Of a DNA stretch of 64,000 nt, positions 60,999 through 64,000 are shown piece by piece. Position 1 is the first letter of the stretch. The number at the start of each line of letters is the position of its first letter. The stretch lies in the NCBI RefSeq assembly GCF_006716695.1, contig NZ_VFPN01000001.1, positions 1-64,000 on the forward strand, read 5' to 3'. Both the position numbers and the translations under genes were made by a program. This DNA comes from Klugiella xanthotipulae. Its GTDB lineage: Bacteria; Actinomycetota; Actinomycetes; Actinomycetales; Microbacteriaceae. The notes below the pieces were generated by a model that was given only the letters and a program-made list of their open reading frames with translations, was not told where the DNA came from and ran no database searches.

Positions 60999-61958
60999 AT
61001 GAAATCGTGGCGTTTTTTGGGAACAAACAAGCCGCTTGAGCTCGCCGAGGTCGACGAACCACACGCCGGACCGGAAGAAGTCGTGGTCACTGTCAAATCC
61101 GCCGGTCTCTGCCACTCCGATGTTAGTGCGCTCGACGATCCGGGGTGGATGCCGCTCTTCCCCCGCCTGCCAATGACACTCGGGCACGAGAATTCCGGCA
61201 TCATCACCGAGGTCGGTTCCGGAAAGATCGGCGACACCTGGAAGGTCGGCGACCGTGTGGGCCTCTCCCCCGTGATGCCCGACGGTGACGCCATCGGCTA
61301 CGGGGCCTGGGATGGCGGCTTTGGGCCGAAGGTGCGCGCCACCGAGGCCAACCTGGTCGCGCTGCCCGACGAGGTATCCTTCGAGCTCGGCTCAATGGCC
61401 ACGGACGCCGGGCTCACCTCCTACCACGCCATGATGTCCGTCGGCGGCTGCCGACCGGGGATGAAGGTCGGCGTGATCGGTCTGGGCGGTCTCGGCTACA
61501 TCGGTGCACGCGTTGCCGTGCTCACCGGCGCCGAGGTGTATGCGGCCGAGGTGAACCCCGAAACGCAGAAACTCGCCGAGGAGATCGGCCTGGCCGGGGT
61601 CGCCAACTCTATTGACGAGTTTAAGGATAAGGGTCTGGAACTCATCGTGGACTACGCGGGCTTTGGCACCACCACCTCGGCGGCCGTTGAGACGCTCGCC
61701 GAGTTCGGCACGCTTGTACAGGTGGGGATGGGCCGGCTCGAATCAACCATCAACACCTACCCGATCATCATCAACCAGCTCTCCATCAAGGGCTCCAAAT
61801 CGGGCACGAAAGAAGACCTGGCAGCGCTCTACGAGCTCATGAAGTCGGGCGACCTCAACCCGCCCATCACCCCCATCACCTTCGATCAGATTCCGGAGGC
61901 ACTGGATAAGCTACGCGCCGGCGGCGTCATCGGCCGGTTCATCGTCACCTACGAGTAG
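60999..61958 (+). CDS. zinc-type alcohol dehydrogenase (MDR family)
   Basis: 319 residues. Catalytic-zinc ligands in SAGLCHSD and LGHENSG; nucleotide-binding GVIGLGGLGYIGARVAV. The structural-zinc lobe normally carrying four cysteines is replaced by VGLSPVMPDGDAIGYGAWDGG with none, shortening the protein. It oxidises or reduces an alcohol/aldehyde with NAD(P); the substrate is not predictable. Confidence 0.88.
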   Translation: MKSWRFLGTNKPLELAEVDEPHAGPEEVVVTVKSAGLCHSDVSALDDPGWMPLFPRLPMTLGHENSGIITEVGSGKIGDTWKVGDRVGLSPVMPDGDAIGYGAWDGGFGPKVRATEANLVALPDEVSFELGSMATDAGLTSYHAMMSVGGCRPGMKVGVIGLGGLGYIGARVAVLTGAEVYAAEVNPETQKLAEEIGLAGVANSIDEFKDKGLELIVDYAGFGTTTSAAVETLAEFGTLVQVGMGRLESTINTYPIIINQLSIKGSKSGTKEDLAALYELMKSGDLNPPITPITFDQIPEALDKLRAGGVIGRFIVTYE

Positions 61959-61995
61959 GTCACCGGCGGGCACCATCCCACGGCCCAGACGAAAA

Positions 61996-62031
61996 GAGTG
62001 GTGGCCCGGCATCTCTGCCGGGCCACCACTC
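61996..62031. terminator. bidirectional terminator between convergent genes
   Basis: A perfect 16-bp GC-rich stem (61996-62011 with 62016-62031) around TCTC, located between the ends of the alcohol dehydrogenase and the ABC permease genes. It has no long U-tract, as often in high-GC organisms. Confidence 0.75.
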
Positions 62032-62043
62032 CCGCGTCAACAG

Positions 62044-63306
62044 CTACTCGTACCGCAGCGCGTCAATCGGGTTCAGCCGGGCCGCCCGCCGCGCCGGCAG
62101 CGTGCCCGCGAGGAACGTGATGACCAGGATGATCCCCACGATCACCGCGAGGGAAGCCAGCGGGAACAGCATCAGGTCGAAGCCGGGCAAGTCCTTCAGG
62201 AACGACTCGGCGGCCACCTGGTTGACCGCTTGACCCACACCCCACGCGGCGAGGATACCGAGCACACTCCCCCACAGGCCCAGGAGCATCGCCTCGATAC
62301 TGAACAGCGAGAATACCCGCCCGGAGGACAGTCCGCCCGCTTTCATCAGCCCGATCTCCTTGGTGCGGTCCTGCACCGACATGTACAGCGTATTGATGAC
62401 ACCGAGGCTCGCCGCGAGCAGCGCGATCACGCCGAACACGGTGAGAACCGTGGTGATGGCGTCAAAGATTTGCTTTGCGATCCCGATCTGGTCCTCCACC
62501 GTCATCCCCTGGAAACCCAGGTCGGAGAGGTCTGCCTTGATCTGGGTCATCGTTTCCGGGTCCGTATTGGCCGCGTAGAGCACCGCAGCAAAGTAGCTGT
62601 CGGTCGCCTCGGCGGGTAGGCCCTGCTGGGCGATGGCCGTGACCTTGTCCTGTAGCGTGTCGTTGACCCAGAGGCGCCCGCCACCCAGGAGCGACTCGTT
62701 CATTACGCCGGAGATCTTCGCCTCGACGGTCTGTACCTGCTGGAGCGGGTCGCTCACACCGAGCGTGACCGTCGCTCCCACAGCGTCCTTGTTCGTGTCA
62801 AAACCGAGGGCGATTGCGTACTGGGGCGAAATGATAATCTCAGGCTGAGCGCCCTCCTTCGGTGCAGAGCCCGCGACCACATCGACCGTCTGGCCGCGCA
62901 CGAGCTGCTGGGAGGAGAGGACAAATTTGTCACCGTTCGTCTGGATGTAGCTGGGCGAGCTGCCCTCAAACGGCACCGCGGAATCCACGTTCTTGATCGC
63001 GGCAATCGCGTCGATATCCGCGTTCGTGAGCGTTGATACCGTTTGGCCGAAGTTGGTCTGGGCCTTCGGGTCGTACACGGCCGGGCCGTCACCGTCGTCC
63101 TCGGCGGCCACGCTCACCTGCATGAGGTTGGGCGCGCCGAAGCCGTCCGTCTGCTTGTCGAGATAGGTCGATACGCCCGCGCCAATCGCGGTCGTGAGCG
63201 TGATCGTGAAGGCGGCGACAAAGATCGCCACGATCGTGAGAATGCTGCGCGTCTTGTTGCGCCACATGCCACCGGAGGCCATACCCAGGATGTCTGCAAA
63301 CCTCAT
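62044..63306 (-). CDS. MacB/FtsX-type ABC transporter permease
   Basis: 420 residues: an N-terminal transmembrane helix (ILTIVAIFVAAFTITLTTAIGAGVSTYL), a large extracytoplasmic MacB-like domain to about residue 270, and a three-helix FtsX domain (ITTVLTVFGVIALLAASLGVINTLYMSVQDRTKEIGLMKAGG ... GTLPARRAARLNPIDALRYE). It works with the overlapping ATPase, probably as a mechanotransmitter for export or envelope stress. Confidence 0.92.
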   Translation of the reverse strand: MRFADILGMASGGMWRNKTRSILTIVAIFVAAFTITLTTAIGAGVSTYLDKQTDGFGAPNLMQVSVAAEDDGDGPAVYDPKAQTNFGQTVSTLTNADIDAIAAIKNVDSAVPFEGSSPSYIQTNGDKFVLSSQQLVRGQTVDVVAGSAPKEGAQPEIIISPQYAIALGFDTNKDAVGATVTLGVSDPLQQVQTVEAKISGVMNESLLGGGRLWVNDTLQDKVTAIAQQGLPAEATDSYFAAVLYAANTDPETMTQIKADLSDLGFQGMTVEDQIGIAKQIFDAITTVLTVFGVIALLAASLGVINTLYMSVQDRTKEIGLMKAGGLSSGRVFSLFSIEAMLLGLWGSVLGILAAWGVGQAVNQVAAESFLKDLPGFDLMLFPLASLAVIVGIILVITFLAGTLPARRAARLNPIDALRYE

Positions 63307-64000
63307 GCTGCGGCCCCGCTCTCCGACACGATCTGGCCGTCGCTGAGGAAGATCTGCCGGTCGAAGCGGGCCGCGAACTCGGGATCGTGCGTCACCACGA
63401 CGAGCGTGATCCCCTTCTGCTTGTTCAGGTCAAAGAGCATCTGCTCTACCTGCTCACCCGTGTGGGTGTCGAGGTTACCGGTGGGCTCGTCCGCAAAGAT
63501 GATGCGCGGCTCGTTGACGAGCGCACGGGCGATCACGACGCGCTGCTTCTGGCCACCGGACAGGTCGTTGGCACGGTTTTTGATCTTATCGCTCAGGCCG
63601 ACGGCCTCCAGCGCCGCGCGGGCGCGCTTCTTACGCTCTGCCGGGCGCACACCGCCGATCACGAGCGGCAGCATCACGTTGTCGAGCACGCTCTGGCGTC
63701 CGTTGAGGAAAAATTGCTGGAACACAAAGCCGTAGTAGCTGTTGCGCATCTTGTTCACCTCGACGGCGCGAAGGCTACTAACATCCCGGTCGTCCAGGCG
63801 GATACTGCCCTCATCGGGGGTGTCTAGTAGGGCGAGGAGATGCATCAGGGTCGATTTGCCGGAGCCGGACTTGCCCACGATGGCGATGCTCTCCCCCTGC
63901 CTGATGTCGAGGCTCACACCGCGCAGGGCGTGGAACGCGTTCTCCTTCTTGCCGTAGGTCTTACGCACGTTGACCGCGCTGATGGCGGTCGCTGAACTGG
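63303..64000 (-). CDS. ABC transporter ATPase (LolD/MacB type), start outside window
   Basis: At least 231 residues. Walker A VGKSGSGKSTLM, signature LSGGQKQRVVIARAL, Walker B IIFADEPTGNLD and H-loop VVVTHDPEF. The frame is open beyond a GTG at 63968 (SSATAISAVNVRKTYG), and the N-terminus normally extends here, so the true start is beyond the right edge. Its stop overlaps the permease ATG. Confidence 0.93.
   Translation of the reverse strand, partial: SSATAISAVNVRKTYGKKENAFHALRGVSLDIRQGESIAIVGKSGSGKSTLMHLLALLDTPDEGSIRLDDRDVSSLRAVEVNKMRNSYYGFVFQQFFLNGRQSVLDNVMLPLVIGGVRPAERKKRARAALEAVGLSDKIKNRANDLSGGQKQRVVIARALVNEPRIIFADEPTGNLDTHTGEQVEQMLFDLNKQKGITLVVVTHDPEFAARFDRQIFLSDGQIVSESGAAA

Overview
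The window looks like high-GC Gram-positive (actinobacterial, probably Microbacteriaceae) DNA: GC-rich codon use, GTG/TTG starts, a DUF2510 membrane protein, replication-relaxation and TraA-type mobilisation genes, and chromosomal xylose and Drr-type ABC operons. Taxonomy is inferred from gene content only.

Region 1 (1-11587) is the distal part of an integrative conjugative element. It holds the C-terminal part of a TraA-type relaxase/helicase, a DUF6907 protein, a DprA homologue and a small membrane protein. A tightly overlapping five-gene cassette (4596-11281) follows: XRE regulator, DUF1643 protein, DNA methyltransferase, a protein with two GHKL ATPase domains (paraMORC-like plus histidine-kinase-like) and a receiver-like protein. 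It ends at a 45-bp 3' half of tRNA-Pro (11543-11587), the usual footprint of an element inserted in a tRNA gene. The cassette is the best candidate here for an under-described defence or signalling system.

Region 2 (11550-20933) is a second mobile module, mostly on the minus strand: large serine recombinase, three ArdA-like proteins, replication-relaxation protein, TraG/VirD4-like coupling protein, MT-A70 methylase and several small proteins. No VirB4-like or other type IV channel gene is present, so it looks mobilisable rather than self-transmissible.

Region 3 (20934-42000) is a defence island on the plus strand. It has an unknown 328-aa gene and a CPBP protease in an AT-richer pocket. Next is an extended type III restriction operon (SNF2 helicase, Mod, Res, AAA_13/RloC-PrrC-like ATPase), then a type I operon (hsdM, mrr-like, hsdS with a 12-bp repeat spacer, hsdR). 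A stand-alone copy of the type III Res nuclease domain closes it. The 3' 362 bp of res occurs twice, as direct repeats 10.2 kb apart, flanking the ATPase and type I genes.

An IS3-family element (42001-43309) with perfect ends but no target duplication marks the junction with chromosome-like DNA.

Region 4 (43310-64000) is ordinary chromosome: AraC/GyrI regulator, DUF2510 protein, a xylose/xylo-oligosaccharide locus (xylB, xylA, LacI-type regulator, GH3 glycosidase, ABC importer, ROK regulator), a PadR/DUF1048/DrrAB-type operon, a second PadR regulator with a UbiB-family kinase, an alcohol dehydrogenase, and a MacB/FtsX-type ABC system cut by the window end.
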